In this document: positions 63,108 to 64,000 of the stretch, in pieces
How positions within the stretch are numbered: the first letter of the stretch is position 1
How the letters are laid out: each line of letters opens with the position of its first letter
DNA from: Cyprinodon diabolis
Lineage: Eukaryota; Chordata; Actinopteri; Cyprinodontiformes; Cyprinodontidae
Assembly: GCA_030533445.1 (NCBI GenBank)
Contig: CM060068.1
Span: 49,951,531-50,015,530 of the forward strand
Direction: 5' to 3'
Length of the DNA: 64,000 nt
The notes under the pieces: generated by a model
The model's input: only the letters and a program-made list of their open reading frames with translations
What the model was told of the DNA's origin: nothing
Databases searched by the model: none
Program-made: the position numbers and the translations under genes

Positions 63108-63797
63108 ATTGATCTGGTTTTTAATGGGCTCTGGTTCATAAAGGGCTCTGGCTTATAAGCGGCTTTGGTTTAAAAAGGCGTCTGGTTTATAAAAGGCTTT
63201 GGTTTATAATCGGCTTTGGTTTATAAAGGGCTCTGGTTTATAACGGGCTCTGGTTTATAACCGGCTTTGGTTTATAAAGAGCTCTGGTTGATAAAGGGCT
63301 CTGGTTTTTAAAGGGGTCTGATTTATTACAGGCTCTGGTAAAGGGCTTTGGTTTCTTAAGGGCTTTGGTTTCTAAAGAGCTTGGTTTATAACCGGCTTTG
63401 GTTTATAAAGGGCTCTAGTTTATAACGGGCTCTGGTTTATAAAGGGCTCTGGTTTATAAAGGGCTCTGGTTTTTCAAGGGCATTGTTTTATAACAGCCTC
63501 TGGTTTACAACCGTCTTTGGTTTATAACGGGCTCTGGTTTATAACAGGCTCTGGTTTATAACGGGCTCTGATTTATAACCGGCTATGGTTTATAAAGGGC
63601 TCTAGTTTATAACGGGCTCTGGTTTATAACTGTCTTTGGTTTATAAAGGGCTCTAGTTTATAAAGGGCTATTATTCATAACGGGCTCTGATTTATAACCG
63701 GCTCTGGTATAACAGGATATGGTATATAAAGTGCTTTGGTTTCTAAAGAGCTTTGGTTTCTAAATGGCTTTAGTTTATAACGGGCTCTGGTTAATAA
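63108..63797 (+). repeat. Nested 690-bp unit near the right edge
   Basis: ATTGATCTGG at 63108 and 63798, the same 690-bp spacing and monomer order as 40472-41161 and 45625-46314, including CAAGGGCATTG, AACAGGATATGG and GGGCTATTATTC. The array evidently continues past the window with another such unit. Confidence 0.84.
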
Positions 63798-64000
63798 ATT
63801 GATCTGGTTTTTAATGGGCTCTGGTTCATAAAGGGCTCTGGCTTATAAGCGGCTTTGGTTTAAAAAGGCGTCTGGTTTATAAAAGGCTCTGGTTTATAAT
63901 CGGCTTTGGTTTATAAAGGGCTCTGGTTTATAACGGGCTCTGGTTTATAACCGGCTTTGGTTTATAAAGAGCTCTGGTTGATAAAGGGCTCTGGTTTTTA
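63798..64000 (+). repeat. Start of a further nested unit, cut by the window edge
   Basis: Begins with ATTGATCTGG and continues with TTCATAAAGGG, TTATAAGCGG, AAGGCGTCTGG and TAATCGGCTTTGG, as in the 690/673-bp units. The window ends within it, so the array extends to the right. Confidence 0.8.

Larger units (their letters stand above)
1..64000 (+). repeat. 17-bp satellite DNA array filling the whole window
   Basis: The entire window is a head-to-tail array of a 17-bp monomer, consensus GGGCTCTGGTTTATAAA, about 3,760 copies. All monomers read the same way and I saw no orientation switch. The strand is biased (consensus 5 G, 2 C, 6 T, 4 A; about 41% GC). Variation is concentrated at the junction after ATAA (AAGGG, ACGGG, ACCGGC, ACCGTC, ACAGG, ATGGG, ACCAGC), in CTCTGG versus CTTTGG, and in TTTATAAA versus TTTTTAAA or TTTCTAAA. 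There is no coding potential, because the self-complementary TTTATAAA puts TAA on both strands and the 17-bp period carries it through all frames within 51 bp. No mobile element or unique sequence interrupts it. Satellite status is seen directly; a heterochromatic location is inferred. I do not recognise the family or species. Confidence 0.98.

Noticed and set aside
1..64000. CRISPR array
   Set aside because: Repeats are contiguous 17-mers with no unique spacers, vastly too many copies and no cas genes.
1..64000. Open reading frame encoding a repetitive protein
   Set aside because: TAA in the TTTATAAA core occurs on both strands, and a 17-bp period moves it through all frames, so frames close about every 51 bp.
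1..64000. CENP-B box, suggested by the 17-bp length
   Set aside because: The box needs the TTCG...A..CGGG core. The monomer has no such match beyond an isolated CGGG. The equal length is a coincidence.
1..64000. Telomeric or degenerate interstitial telomere repeat
   Set aside because: No TTAGGG or TTTAGGG tandem runs; the period is 17 bp, not 6-7.
1..64000. G-quadruplex-forming array
   Set aside because: Only one GGG per 17 bp with loops of about 14 bases. The GG pairs could at most give weak two-layer structures.
1..64000. Thousands of TATA-box promoters
   Set aside because: TATAAA is part of the monomer, and no start-site context, gene or transcript evidence accompanies it. Kept only as a structural observation.
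1..64000. Transposon-derived or viral sequence
   Set aside because: No terminal repeats, coding remnants, poly(A) tails or target-site duplications were seen anywhere in the array.

Overview
The whole 64 kb window is one uninterrupted satellite DNA array. Its unit is a 17-bp monomer with consensus GGGCTCTGGTTTATAAA, repeated head to tail about 3,760 times (64,000/17), always in the same orientation. I found no gene, RNA gene, transposon, unique-sequence island, telomere repeat or CRISPR array. Coding is effectively excluded. The core TTTATAAA is its own reverse complement and carries TAA on both strands, and 17 is not a multiple of 3, so every frame on both strands meets a stop about every 51 bp.

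An array this long with complex higher-order structure points to nuclear heterochromatin of a eukaryote (centromeric, pericentromeric, subtelomeric or sex/B-chromosome). The commonest monomer variants are paired CpG decay products (AACGGG to AATGGG or AACAGG; ACCGTC to ACTGTC; AGCGGC to AGCAGC). This suggests a genome that methylates CpG, such as a vertebrate or a plant. I do not recognise the satellite and cannot name the species.

Layout. (1) 1-6035: a higher-order repeat of 3,516 bp (207 monomers), made of a 2,054-bp and a 1,462-bp subunit. The next copy is a crossover mosaic. (2) 6036-8260: a divergent border zone with degraded echoes of both neighbours. (3) 8261-30808: six units of a second higher-order repeat, 3,271, 3,100, 3,981, 3,981, 3,947 and 4,268 bp long. 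The length changes trace to a segment swap, a 32-bp deletion and a 289-bp duplication. (4) 30809-39196: related units with a 3,883-bp duplication, a 101-bp deletion and a 386-bp tandem duplication. (5) 39197-48567: a 4,218 + 935 + 4,218 bp tandem triplication; each long copy contains nested units of 690 and 673 bp. (6) 48568-64000: further units of the same family, with a long-range repeat offset of about 7,436 bp that contains a 2,176/2,125 bp tandem pair.

Most unit-length differences I resolved are whole numbers of monomers, as expected from in-register unequal exchange. Coordinates come from reading markers by eye: offsets between identical rare variants were checked arithmetically and agree, but block edges inside shared sequence can be off by a monomer or so. 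The main interest is the array's nested evolutionary history rather than any encoded system.
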